Assembly (NCBI GenBank): GCA_013127575.1
Contig: CP053418.1
Span: 4,650,001-4,714,000 of the forward strand
Direction of reading: 5' to 3'
Length of the DNA: 64,000 nt
Origin: Ramlibacter terrae
GTDB lineage: Bacteria > Pseudomonadota > Gammaproteobacteria > Burkholderiales > Burkholderiaceae_C
The notes below the pieces were generated by a model. That model saw nothing but the letters and a program-made list of their open reading frames with translations. It made no database searches and was not told the origin of the DNA. Positions 20,634-33,399 of the stretch are shown here, one piece after another; positions within the stretch are counted from its first letter, which is position 1; every line of letters starts with the position of its first letter. The translations under genes and the position numbers were made by a program.

Positions 20634-21954
20634 ATGGACGGGACCACGACTACGGCTTCGGCACGCGCGCCATCCACGCGGGAGCGATGCCCGACCCGGT
20701 GACCGGCGCGCGCGCCACGCCGATCCACCAGACCACCAGCTTCGTCTTCGACTCGGCGGAACACGCCGCCAGCCTGTTCAACCTGCAGACTTTCGGCAAC
20801 GTCTACAGCCGCATCAGCAACCCCACCGTGGCGGTGCTCGAAGAGCGCGTGGCCTCGCTCGAAGGCGGTCGCGCCGCGCTCGCCTGCGCCACCGGCATGG
20901 CGGCGCAGATGACGGCGCTGCTGGCCATCCTGAAGGCGGGCGACCACATCGTCGCCGCCTCCACGCTGTATGGCGGCACCGTCGGCCAGCTCGGCATCGG
21001 GTTCGCGCGGCTCGGCATCGAAACCACCTTCGTCGATCCGCAGGACCCCGACAACTTCCGCCGTGCGATCCGCCCGAACACGCGCGCGGTGTATGGCGAG
21101 ACCCGGGCAACCCGCTGGTCAACGTGTTCGACATCGAGGCCGTGGCCGCCATCGCGCACGAACACGGCTTGCCGCTGATCGTCGACAACACGGTGCCCAG
21201 CCCGTACCTGTGCAACCCGTTCGCCTTCGGCGCCGACATCGTGGTGCACAGCGCCACCAAGTACCTCGGCGGCCACGGCACGACGATGGCCGGCGTGGTG
21301 GTCGAGTCCGGCAAGTTCGACTGGGGCAGCGGCCCGGCCGCGAAGAACTTTCCCGAAATGCTGGAGCCGAGCAAGGCGTACCACGGCGTCAAGTTCTACG
21401 AAACCTTCGGCGACTTCGGCTACACGATGAAGGCGCGCATGGAGGTCAACCGCACCTTCGGCGGCGCGCTGTCGCCGCTGAATGCGTGGCTGATCCTGCA
21501 GGGCATCGAGACGCTGCACCTGCGCATGCAGGCGCACTGCCGCAACGCGCGGCGCGTGGCCGAGTTCCTCTCCGACCATCCGCTGGTCGGCTGGGTCAAC
21601 TACCCGGGCCTGCCGGGCTCGCCGCACCACGCGCTGGCGAAAAAGCAGTTCCGCTCCATCGACGGCCAGCCGGGCGCCTCGGGCATCCTCACCTTCGGCA
21701 TCCGTGCCGCCGACCCCGTGCGTGCTGGCGAACGCTTCATCGACGCCTGCGAGTTCCTCAGCCACCTCGCGAACATCGGCGACGCCAAGACGCTGGTGAT
21801 CCACCCGGCGTCGACCACGCACCGCCAGCTCGACGCGCAGGAGCTCGAACGCGCCGGCGTGCGGCCTGACATGATCCGGCTGTCGGTCGGCATCGAGGAG
21901 GTCGAGGACATCCTGTGGGATGTCGACCGGGCGCTGCGCAAGGCAGTCTCGTAG
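20634..21954 (+). CDS. metY: O-acetylhomoserine aminocarboxypropyltransferase (MetY-like)
   Basis: About 440-residue Cys/Met-metabolism PLP enzyme that makes homocysteine (or methionine) from O-acetylhomoserine and sulfide/thiol. Seen: DYGFGTRAIHAGAMPDPVTG, TPIHQTTSFVFDSAEHAASL, ACATGMAAQMTALLAIL, LPLIVDNTVPSPYLCNPFAF, and the PLP-lysine block DIVVHSATKYLGGHGTTMAG. C-terminal FLSHLANIGDAKTLVIHPAS is diagnostic of the O-acetylhomoserine subfamily. The long insertion GKFDWGSGPAAKNFPEM also fits MetY. Frame changes near 20645 (just after the ATG) and 21105. Confidence 0.9.
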
Positions 21955-21982
21955 CTGCTGGTGCGCAGCGAAGCTGCACACC

Positions 21983-23074
21983 CTACGGTTTCGACATCCG
22001 GGCGAACAGGCCCGGGATCGGCTGGCGCTGCTCCTCGCGCACCGGCGAGCGCTCGATCGCATCGACGCGCAAGCCGTGGGCCGCGGCGAGCCGGCGCACA
22101 TAGCCTTCCGAGTGGGCGTAGCGCAAGCTGCTGCGCAGCGCGAGGTCCTCGCCGTCCTGCGCCTCCTCCAGCGTGAAGCAGAAACTGCCACCGGCCGGCA
22201 GCACCCGGGCGACGTGCCGGAACACTTCCTCCAGCGCCCCGACGTAGACGAACACGTCGGCCGCGATCACCAGTCGAAGCCTTCCTGCGCCGCCGCCGGT
22301 ACTCCGCGACGTCGGCCTGCAGCAGCGTGTCGTAGGCGCCCAGCGCCTGCGCCTTGTCCAGCATGTTGCGCGACAGGTCGACGCCGGTGACGCCGGCGGC
22401 CAGTTCGCGCAGGAACGGGCCGCAAAGCCCCGTGCCGCAACCGAGGTCGAGCGCATTGGCATAACGGCGGCCGGAGGCGGCCAGCCGCTGCGTCAGGCGG
22501 CGCGGCGCGTCGTAGCGCAGCGCCTGCACCAGTGCGAGTCGAACTGCTCCGCATAGCCGTCGAACAGCCCCTCGACGTAGTGGCGCGGTGCGTTCGGCGG
22601 CGGCGGCAGGCCCGAGAGGCCGGCGAGGTAGTAGCGGTTCAGCTCCGGGTCGCCGCCACGCTCCAGCGCCTGCTGGAACGACGCGGCGGCGTCCTGCGCC
22701 CGGCCGAGTTCCTTCAGCAGGGTGCCGCGCAACGTCCACAGCGCGGCGCGCGACGGCTCCAGCGCCAGCGCGCGGTCGAACAGCGCCAGCGCCTCCGTGG
22801 CCTCGCCCCTCTCCGCCAGCGCAGCGGCGCAATGCCCGAGCGCTTCGGCGTTGTCCGGCTCCTGCGCCAGCGCCTCCCGCAGCAACGCCAGCGCTTCGGC
22901 GTGCCGGCCGAGCTTGAGCCGCACGGCGCCCGGGTTGGTCAGGATCGAGGGCCGTCCGGGCGCGAGCGACAGCGCCGCGGCGAACTGCCGGTCGGCTTCG
23001 GCCAGGCGGCCGGCTTCGTAGTGCGCCAGTCCGGCGAGGAAGAAGGCGCGGGCCTGCGCGAGGGGGCTGTCCAT
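21983..23074 (-). CDS. TPR-domain SAM-dependent methyltransferase
   Basis: About 363-residue fusion. The N-terminal half has tetratricopeptide repeats (AHYEAGRLAEADRQFAAALS, KLGRHAEALALLREALAQEP, ERGEATEALALFDRALALEP, ELGRAQDAAASFQQALE). Then a class I methyltransferase: GYAEQFDSHW, ANALDLGCGTGLCGPFLREL (SAM-binding motif I), VTGVDLSRNMLDKAQALGAY, VIAADVFVYVGALEEVFRHV. Frame changes near 22535 and 22280. This architecture is common in proteobacteria, with targets mostly unknown. It runs convergent with metY, and its start lies 33 bp before a tandem repeat upstream of hemE. Confidence 0.88.
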
Positions 23075-23107
23075 GGTGGCGTCCGGAGGGTGGGCGGCAT
23101 CATAGAC

Positions 23108-23153
23108 GGCGCGCCGGCCGGGCCTGCGACGGCGCGCCGGCCGGGCCTGCGAC
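23108..23153. repeat. Perfect 23-bp tandem duplication upstream of hemE
   Basis: The 23-mer GGCGCGCCGGCCGGGCCTGC plus GAC occurs twice head to tail (23108-23130 and 23131-23153) with no mismatch, ending 9 bp before the hemE ATG and lying between two divergent genes. It falls where both promoters should be. Confidence 0.85.
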
Positions 23154-23162
23154 AATCGGGCG

Positions 23163-24267
23163 ATGAGTTTTGCGCCCCTTGCGAACGACACGTTCCTGCG
23201 CGCCTGCCTGCGGCAGGCCACGCCGTACACCCCGCTGTGGCTGATGCGCCAGGCTGGCCGTTACTTGCCCGAGTACAAGGCCACGCGCGCCCGCGCGGGC
23301 AGCTTCATGGGCCTGGCGACCAACACCGCCTACGCCACCGAGGTCACGCTGCAGCCGCTGGAGCGCTTCCCGCTGGACGCGGCCATCCTGTTCTCCGACA
23401 TCCTGACCGTGCCCGACGCCATGGGTCTCGGCCTGAGCTTCGCCGAAGGTGAAGGGCCGCGGCTCGCGCGGCCGCTGCGCGACGAAGCCGCGGTCGAAGC
23501 GCTGGCGGTACCCGACCTGCAGCAACTGCGGTATGTCTTCGACGCGGTCACCTCGATCCGTCACGCGCTGAACGGCCGCGTGCCCCTCATCGGCTTCTCC
23601 GGCAGCCCCCGGACGCTGGCCTGCTACATGGTGGAAGGCGGTGGTTCGCGCGACGACTGGCGCACCGTCAAGAGCATGCTGTACAGCCGGCCCGACCTGA
23701 TGCACCGCATCCTCGCGGTGAATGCCGACGCCGTGGCGGGCTACCTCAACGCGCAGATCGACGCCGGCGCGCAGGCCGTGATGGTGTTCGACAGCTGGGG
23801 GGCGCGCTCGCCGACGGCGCGTTCCAGAATTCAGTCTTTCGTACACGGCGCGCGTGCTGGCGGGCCTCAAGCGCAGCCACGAAGGACAGGTCATCCCGCG
23901 CATCGTCTTCACCAAGGGCGGCGGGCTGTGGCTCGAGCAGATGGAAAGGCTCGATTGCGACGTGCTCGGCGTCGACTGGACGGTCAACCTCGCGCGGGCA
24001 CGCGCCCCGGTGGGCGGCTCGAAGGCGCTGCAGGGCAACCTCGATCCTTCCGTGCTCTTCGCGCCGCCGGCCCAAGTGGCCGAACAGGCGCGCAAGGTGC
24101 TGGACGATTTCGGCGCGCCGCACATGGGCGCCGGCCCCGGCCCCACCCACATCTTCAACCCGGGCCACGGCATCAGCCAGTTCACCCCGCCCGACCACGT
24201 GGCCGCGCTGGTGGAAGCGGTGCACGGCCACTCGCGGAAGATGCGGGCCGTGGCAGCCGCAGGCTGA
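23163..24267 (+). CDS. hemE: Uroporphyrinogen decarboxylase
   Basis: About 367-residue HemE, which removes four acetate carboxyls from uroporphyrinogen III to give coproporphyrinogen III. Seen: [17 protein letters not shown] (substrate Arg residues), [17 protein letters not shown] (catalytic Asp), [50 protein letters not shown] and [17 protein letters not shown]. Two closely spaced frame changes (near 23802 and 23827) fall in [14 protein letters not shown]. The hemE-priA order is standard in Comamonadaceae. Confidence 0.95.
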
Positions 24268-24331
24268 AGCCGGCGTCATCAGGGAGTTCCCTAGCAGACA
24301 ATCGGCCGCGAAACTTCTTCGCCGCCTTGAC

Positions 24332-24340
24332 TTATGCACA
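24332..24340 (+). promoter_or_regulatory. DnaA-box-like site TTATGCACA
   Basis: Matches the relaxed DnaA box TTWTNCACA, in the hemE-priA gap, same orientation as the stronger site 188 bp downstream. Confidence 0.4.
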
Positions 24341-24437
24341 AAAGGCGTGCTGCGGCGCAACGAAGACAAGGCCAACGCCCCCGCCCTGCTGCGAAAAGCA
24401 TAGCAACCGTAAGTCGTTGATTTTGTTGAAGTTCCAG

Positions 24438-24458
24438 TTCGGCCGTTTTTCGGCCGAA
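24438..24458. terminator. Hairpin TTCGGCCG-TTTTT-CGGCCGAA
   Basis: Perfect 8-bp stem with a five-T loop in the hemE-priA gap. It has no T-run after it, so it is an uncertain terminator; it could also be a protein-binding dyad. Confidence 0.4.
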
Positions 24459-24519
24459 GAAACGCAACTCCTTGATTTTTCGCGGCTTGGCGGCCGGTCG
24501 CCGCCACCTGTCAACAAAG

Positions 24520-24528
24520 TTATCCACA
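24520..24528 (+). promoter_or_regulatory. Perfect DnaA box TTATCCACA
   Basis: Exact match to the E. coli R1/R4-type DnaA box, inside AACAAAGTTATCCACACATT, 95 bp before the priA start. A DnaA box in front of a replication-restart gene suggests DnaA-responsive transcription. Confidence 0.55.
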
Positions 24529-24622
24529 CATTTTTGCCGCTCAGCCAAACTCCTGTGGAATCAATGACTTATCCGGGTTTCCGCGTACCGGGCTTAAAGA
24601 AATTGCCTAAGTGGCAGTGAAA

Positions 24623-26661
<2,039 letters not shown>

Positions 26662-26665
<4 letters not shown>

Positions 26666-27583
26666 TCTTCGGCTTCTTCGGGCGTATCGCGCCGTAGCTC
26701 CAGCGCCGCCTGGTACAGCCCGTTGCGCGGCGCGCCGGTGATCTCCGCCGCCAGCCGCACCGCCGTCTTCACCGGCAGTTCGGCCAGCAGCAGCCGCAGC
26801 ACGCGCAGCGGTTCCCGGTCGTCGGCGACCTGCGCCAGCGGATGCAGCACCAGCGCGAATTCGCCGCGCAGCCGCTGCGGCGAGCCGGCCACCCACGCCG
26901 GCAATGCATGGCAGGCGACGGTCGCGATCTCCTCGAACTGCTTGGTGAGCTCACGGCCCACCGTCACTTCGCGCTCGCCCAGCACCGCGATCGCGTCGGC
27001 CACCGCCGCGATGCGATGCGGCGCTTCGAGCAGCACGACCGCGCGCGGCTCCAGCGCCAGCCGCTCGATCGCCTGCTGGCGCTCGACGGCCTTGGTGGGC
27101 AGGAAACCGGCGAACACGAAGCCGCTGTCCTCGCCGGCGACGCCCGCCGCGCTCACCAGCGCCGTGATGCTGCTGGCGCCGGGCACCGGCACGACCGGCA
27201 GCCCGGCGGCGCGCGGCGGCGACCACGCGGGCACCCGGATCGCTGACACCCGGCGTGCCGGCGTCGCTCGCATAGGCGACGCGCTGGCCCTGCTGCAGCC
27301 GGCGCACGACCTCCTGCGCCCCCTGCGCCTCGTTGTGGCGGTGGACGCTGAGCCAGCCGCCGCCGGGCTTGTCGATCCCGTAGGCGCGCAGCAGGGCTTG
27401 CGTGTGGCGCGTGTCCTCGCAGGCGATGCAATCGGCGAGCTGCAGCACGTGCAGCGCGCGCAGGCTGATGTCCGCCAGATTGCCGATGGGCGTGGCCACG
27501 ACATACAGCGCCCCCTGCAAATAATGCTGGGCGGCGGCCGCCTCGCGCGCGGCGGCGAGGGCAGTGGCGAAGGAAGCGCTCAA
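26662..27583 (-). CDS. rsmI: 16S rRNA (cytidine-1402-2'-O)-methyltransferase
   Basis: About 306-residue RsmI, which 2'-O-methylates C1402 of 16S rRNA. Seen: [110 protein letters not shown] and [11 protein letters not shown]. One frame change near 27213. The start is TTG 27583 (in-frame), with an out-of-frame ATG 10 bp upstream that another sequence error may hide. It is divergent from yraN, and convergent with priA with a 4-bp overlap. Confidence 0.93.
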
Positions 27584-27608
27584 GAAGACTCCATCAAGGG
27601 GACCACCG

Positions 27609-27963
27609 GTGAGCACCAAGGAACAGGGCGATGCCGCCGAAGGCTGGCGCTGCGCCACCTGCAGGCGCAGGGGCTGCGGCTGGTCGCGCGCAATTATCGG
27701 ACGCCCGGGCGCGGGGGCGGCGAGATCGACTGGTGATGCGCGAGCGCGACGGCACGCTGGTGTTCGTGGAAGTGCGCCAGCGCAAGGGCGCGGGCTACGG
27801 CGGCGCGGCCGCGAGTATCGGCGCGCTGAAGCAGCGGCGCATCGTGTTCGCCGCGCGGCACTTCCTGCTGAGGCTGGCGCAGGTGCCACCCTGCCGTTTC
27901 GACGTCGTCAGCATCGAAGGCGGCGGCATCCAGTGGATGCGCGCCGCCTTCGATGCATCGTAA
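27609..27963 (+). CDS. yraN: UPF0102 family protein YraN
   Basis: About 119-residue predicted nuclease-fold protein. The start GTG 27609 gives [11 protein letters not shown], then [30 protein letters not shown]-like and [20 protein letters not shown]; the last two hold the D and E..K-like residues of a PD-(D/E)XK core (GEID, VFVEVR). Two frame changes (near 27645 and 27735). Placed between rsmI and diaA as in many proteobacteria. Biochemical role unproven. Confidence 0.9.
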
Positions 27964-27965
27964 AA

Positions 27966-27996
27966 GAATATGGCGGCGCATCGCGCCGCCATATTC
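27966..27996. terminator. Strong hairpin between yraN and convergent secreted-protein gene
   Basis: Perfect 14-bp stem GAATATGGCGGCGC / GCGCCGCCATATTC with ATC loop, starting 3 bp after the yraN stop. Read on the minus strand the stem is followed by TTTTA, giving a fair intrinsic terminator for the leftward gene; on the plus strand the tail is CCCTTTG. Confidence 0.7.
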
Positions 27997-28082
27997 CCTT
28001 TGCGGTGGGGATCCGGCTATGCCGGTCCTCGCCGCACCGATCAGGCCACTGGAAAATCGCTCCGGCGATTTCCCGGTGAAGA

Positions 28083-28433
28083 TCAGCCGCGGTCGGCCTT
28101 GGCAACCATCTGGGGAGCCGGCTCTTGCGCCACGGGGGCGGGAGCGGCGCCCATCTGCTGGACTTCCGGGCCGGGGCCGGAGCGACGTAGGCCGGAGCCG
28201 GCGCCCGGGCGACTTCCTGCACGGTGACGATCTGGGCGGTTTGCACCTGGTCGACGAAGCCGGGGACGCCGGTCTCACCCATGGAGGTGATGTGCGTGCT
28301 CTGCTGGCCAGCGCCCGGGGCGTGGTTGGTGACGAACGGGTTGGGCGGAACGCCCTGCGCGACGGCGAGACCCATCACGGCGACGGCAGAGGCACCAGCG
28401 ACCAGACCTGCGATTTTTTTTCATGACAGCCAT
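28083..28433 (-). CDS. Secreted Pro/Ala/Gln-rich small protein
   Basis: About 117-residue exported protein. The start ATG 28433 is preceded by AGGAGA at 7 bp. Signal sequence reads MAVMKK then, after frame correction, IAGLVAGASAVAVMGLAVAQ; mature part PPNPFVTNHAPGAGQQSTHI, TGVPGFVDQVQTAQIVTVQE, and a Pro/Ala tail ending PEVQQMGAAPAPVAQEPAP. The first frame change is at a run of eight A (28414-28421), where seven would keep frame; the second is near 28172. No known family; resembles species-specific periplasmic proteins. Divergent from diaA. Confidence 0.65.
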
Positions 28434-30018
<1,585 letters not shown>

Positions 30019-30025
30019 CCGGGGC

Positions 30026-30924
30026 TTACTTCAGCCGGTAGATCAGGCTGGAGGTGTCCCAGCGCTTGCCGCCGGCGGCCTGTACGTCGGCATAGAACTG
30101 GTCGACCAGCGCGGTCACCGGCAGGCGCGCGCCGTTGCGCTTGGCTTCGTCGAGCACCGGCCGAGGTCCTTGCGCATCCAGTCGACCGCGAAGCCGAACT
30201 CGAACTTGCCCGGATCATCGTCTTGCCGCGGTTGTCCATCTGCCAGCTCTGGGCGGCGCCCTTGCCGATGACTTCCAGCACCTGCTCCATGTCGAGCCCG
30301 GCCTTCTGCCCGAAGGCGATGGCTTCGGACAGGCCCTGCACCAGGCCCGCGATGGCGATCTGGTTGACCATCTTGGCAAGCTGCCCGGCGCCGCTCTCGC
30401 CCCAGTGCGTGAACGCGCGCGAGAAGGCCATCGCAATCGGCTTGGCGGCGTCGAAGGCGGCCTTGTCGCCGCCGCACATCACGGTCAGCATGCCGTTCTG
30501 CGCGCCGGCCGGCCACCCGAGACGGGCGCATCGACGAACTGGATGCCGCGCTTGGCCGCTTCGGCGGACAGTTCGCGCGCGACGTCGGCCGAGGCGGTGG
30601 TGTGGTCGACGAACACGGCGCCGCTCTTCATGCCGGCCAGCGCGCCCTGCTCGCCGAGCACCACGGAGCGCAGGTCGTCGTCGTTGCCGACGCAGCAGAA
30701 CACGAAGTCGCAGTCGGCGACCGCTTCGCGCGGCGTGGGCGCGGCGCCGCCGGTGAATTCCTTGCACCAGGCCAGCCGCTTTTCGGCGCTGCGGTTGTAC
30801 ACGGTCACGCGGTGCCCGGCCAGCGCCGGTGGCCGGCCATGGGAAAGCCCATGACGCCGAGGCCGAGGAAAGCGACCTTGCGCGAGGTCGTCGGTTCGTA
30901 GGTGCGGGGGTTGGTGCTGGCCAT
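30026..30924 (-). CDS. NAD(P)-dependent beta-hydroxyacid dehydrogenase
   Basis: About 300-residue 3-hydroxyisobutyrate dehydrogenase-family oxidoreductase. The Rossmann loop is VAFLGLGVMGFPMAGH, with GHRVTVYNRSAEKR after a frame change at 30830; VDAPVSGGQAGAQNGMLTV-type substrate block spans another change near 30515; GESGAGQLAKMVNQIAIAGL contains the catalytic Lys. Further changes near 30205 and 30165 lead to a C-terminus ending SSLIYRLK. Could be a glyoxylate/tartronate/succinic-semialdehyde reductase; substrate not determined. Confidence 0.87.
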
Positions 30925-30996
30925 GTCGTCCTCAGTTGTCGAGAGGCGATTCTAGGCCGAGGTGGGCGTGGGACCGCCGTCGAACACGGACTTCCC

Positions 30997-31123
30997 TTGA
31001 ACGCAGAGGGCGCAGAGAGGGCGCAGAACTCGCAGAAAAGAGAAAGAAAGGACGAGGCATTCTTTGCCTTTCATTCTTTCCCTTCTGCGTCCTCCGCGCC
31101 CTCTCTGCGCCCTCTGCGTTCAA
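30997..31123. repeat. 127-bp dispersed inverted repeat
   Basis: Left arm starts TTGAACGCAGAGGGCGCAGA; right arm is its reverse complement ending CTGCGCCCTCTGCGTTCAA. About 28 bp at each end pair perfectly and the interior (AGAAAGAAAGG / CTTTCATTCTTTCCC) pairs loosely. Translations read NAEGAERAQ and SAPSLRPLR, a familiar signature of an intergenic repeat scattered in proteobacterial genomes. Lies between the dehydrogenase start and the pilU stop. Confidence 0.8.
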
Positions 31124-31144
31124 AGGCTGCCCGCCTTCGCGGAC

Positions 31145-32281
31145 TCAAACGATCGCCAAATGCTCCGTGCCCGCCGACAGGTCCTGCGACTTCGCGCGCT
31201 GGCTGTTCAGCTTGATCTGCAGGCGCAGGTCGTTCACCGAGTCGGCATTGCGCAGCGCATCCTCGTACGTGATGATGTTGTTCTCGTACATGTCGAAGAG
31301 CGCCTGGTCGAAGGTCTGCATGCCCAGGTTGCGGCTCTTCTTCATGATCTCCTTGATCTCGGAGACTTCGCCCTTGAAGATCAGGTCGGAGATCAGCGGC
31401 GTGTTCAGCAGGATCTCCACCGCAGCGCCGCGGCCCTTGCCGTCCTGCTTGGGCACCAGCCGCTGCGAGATGAAGGCCTTCAGGTTCAGCGACAGGTCCA
31501 TCAGCAACTGCGGGCGCCGCTCTTCCGGGAAGAAGTTGATCACGCGGTCGAGCGCCTGGTTGGCGCTGTTGGCGTGCAGCGTCGCCATGCACAGGTGGCC
31601 GGTTTCGGCGAAGGCGATGGCGTGCTCCATCGTTTCCTTGTCGCGGATCTCGCCCATCAGGATCACGTCGGGCGCCTGCCGCAGCGTGTTCTTCAGCGCC
31701 GCTTCCCAGCTGTCGGTGTCCAGCCCCACTTCGCGCTGCGTCACCACGCAGTTCTTGTGCGGGTGCACGAACTCCACCGGGTCTTCGATGGTGATGATGT
31801 GGCCGTAGCTCTGCTCGTTGCGCCAGTCGATCATCGCCGCCAGCGTGGTCGACTTGCCCGAGCCCGTGGCGCCCACCAGCACGACCAGGCCGCGCTTGGA
31901 CATCACCACTTCCTTGAGCACCTGCGGCACGTTCAGCTTGTCAATGGTCGGCAGGATCTGCGGGATCACCCGCAGCACCATGCCCACCTTGGCCTGCTGC
32001 ACGAAAGCGTTGACGCGGAAGCGGCCGATGCCCGGCGGCGCGATCGCGAAGTTGCATTCCTTGGTGCGCTCGAACTCCGCCGCCTGCTTGTCGTTCATGA
32101 TCGAACGCGCCAGCGCCAGCGTGTGCGAGGCGTTCAGCGGCTGCGGGGACACCTTGGTCACCTTGCCGTCGACCTTGATCGCCGGCGGGAAGTCCGCGGT
32201 GATGAACAAGTCGCTGCCGTTGCGGCCGATCATCAACTTCAACAGGTCGTTGATGAATTTGGTTGCCTGGTCGCGTTCCAT
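31145..32281 (-). CDS. pilU: Type IV pilus retraction ATPase PilU
   Basis: Intact 378-residue secretion-type ATPase. Walker A GATGSGKST at residues 137-145; Asp box IITIEDPVEFVH; Walker B region DVILMGEIRDKETMEHAIAF; His box ETGHLCMATLHANSANQALD. N-terminal PAS-like part GRNGSDLFITADFPPAIKVD. Length and C-terminal tail fit PilU, the PilT-dependent partner, better than PilT. Start ATG 32281 follows a GGAG at 5 bp and the pilT stop at 9 bp. Drives twitching/retraction at the inner membrane. Confidence 0.94.
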   Translation of the reverse strand: MERDQATKFINDLLKLMIGRNGSDLFITADFPPAIKVDGKVTKVSPQPLNASHTLALARSIMNDKQAAEFERTKECNFAIAPPGIGRFRVNAFVQQAKVGMVLRVIPQILPTIDKLNVPQVLKEVVMSKRGLVVLVGATGSGKSTTLAAMIDWRNEQSYGHIITIEDPVEFVHPHKNCVVTQREVGLDTDSWEAALKNTLRQAPDVILMGEIRDKETMEHAIAFAETGHLCMATLHANSANQALDRVINFFPEERRPQLLMDLSLNLKAFISQRLVPKQDGKGRGAAVEILLNTPLISDLIFKGEVSEIKEIMKKSRNLGMQTFDQALFDMYENNIITYEDALRNADSVNDLRLQIKLNSQRAKSQDLSAGTEHLAIV

Positions 32282-32290
32282 CGCAACTCC

Positions 32291-33332
32291 TTAGCCACGG
32301 GAAGTTTTCGGGGATCTTCGCCTTGCCGCGGGCTTCGGCGGCGCTGATCATGTTGCGCTTGACGAGGTCGGTCAGGTTCTGGTCCAGCGTCTGCATGCCG
32401 ACGCTGTTGCCGGTCTGGATGGCCGAGTACATCTGCGCCACCTTCGCTTCGCGGATCAGGTTGCGGATGGCGGAGGTGCCCAGCATGATCTCGTGCGCCG
32501 CCACCCGGCCGCTGCCGTCCTTGGTCTTGCACAGCGTTTGCGACACCACGGCCTGCAGCGATTCGGACAGCATGGCGCGGACCATCTCCTTTTCGTCGGC
32601 CGGGAACACGTCGATGATCCGGTCGATGGTCTTGGCGGCGCTGGAGGTGTGCAGCGTGCCGAACACCGGTGGCCCGTTTCCGCGGCGGTCATGGCCAGCC
32701 GGATGGTTTCAGGTCGCGCATTTCGCCGACCAGGATGCAGTCCGGGTCTTCGCGCAGCGCCGACTTCAGCGCGGCCGCGAACGACAGCGTCATCGGGCCC
32801 ACTTCGCGCTGGTTCACCAGGCACTTCTTGGACTCGTGCACGAACTCGATCGGGTCCTCGACCGTGAGGATGTGGCCGTACTCGGTTTCGTTCAGGTGGT
32901 TCACCATCGCCGCCAGCGTGGTCGACTTGCCCGAACCCGTGGGGCCCGTCACCAGCACCATGCCGCGCGGCTTGAGCGCGAGGTCCTGGAAGATCTTGGG
33001 CGCGTTCAGCTGTTCCAGCGTGAGGATCTTGGAGGGAATGGTCCGGAACACGGCGCCGCGCCGCGGTTCTGGTTGAAGGCGTTGACGCGGAAGCGCGCCA
33101 GGCCTTCGATCTCGAACGAGAAGTCGACTTCCGGGAACTCTTCGTAGTTCTTGCGCTGGGTGTCGTTCATGATGTCGTACACCATGGCATGGACCTGCTT
33201 GTGGTCCATGGGGTCGACGTTGATGCGGCGGACGTCGCCGTGCACGCGGATCATCGGCGGCAGGCCGGCCGAGAGGTGCAGGTCGGAAGCCTTGTTCTTG
33301 ACGCTGAATGCCAGCAGCTGGGTAATATCCAC
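32291..33332 (-). CDS. pilT: Type IV pilus retraction ATPase PilT
   Basis: About 347-residue PilT. Start GTG 33332 (preceded by AGAGGGATTC) gives DITQLLAFSVKNKASDLHLS and GLPPMIRVHGDVRRIN. Walker A VTGPTGSGKSTTLAAM; Asp box HILTVEDPIEFVHES; AALREDPD-type Walker B region DPDCILVGEMRDL; His box TAAETGH and FGTLHTSSAAKTIDRIID; C-terminal AIRNLIREAKVAQMYSAIQT (the conserved AIRNLIRE PilT motif). Frame changes near 33060, 32710, 32672 and at the extreme C-terminus (about 32300). In operon with pilU; divergent from yggS. Confidence 0.92.
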
Positions 33333-33399
33333 GAATCCCTCTTCCTTGTGAGCTCTCCCCCGGCGCTGCGACGGTCGGCTGCGGGGTGGCTGGGCAATT

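Larger units (their letters stand above)
24268..24610. promoter_or_regulatory. hemE-priA intergenic region, relatively AT-rich
   Basis: A 343-bp gap with visibly lower GC than its surroundings. It contains two 9-mers fitting the DnaA-box consensus TTWTNCACA (24332-24340 TTATGCACA; 24520-24528 TTATCCACA, perfect), and a hairpin at 24438-24458. No RNA gene or ORF with protein-like character is visible. It should carry the priA promoter. Confidence 0.55.

Noticed and set aside
19534-21954. One 806-codon frame joining redoxin, CoA-binding and MetY-like sequences
   Set aside because: The join is created by frame changes near 20060 and 21105. The middle part is out of frame with the intact CoA-binding gene, so there is no real fusion.
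23163-24620. hemE extended into the hemE-priA gap as a 485-codon protein
   Set aside because: After about 23805 this frame is out of register with the HemE family; the true C-terminus is in another frame ending at 24267.
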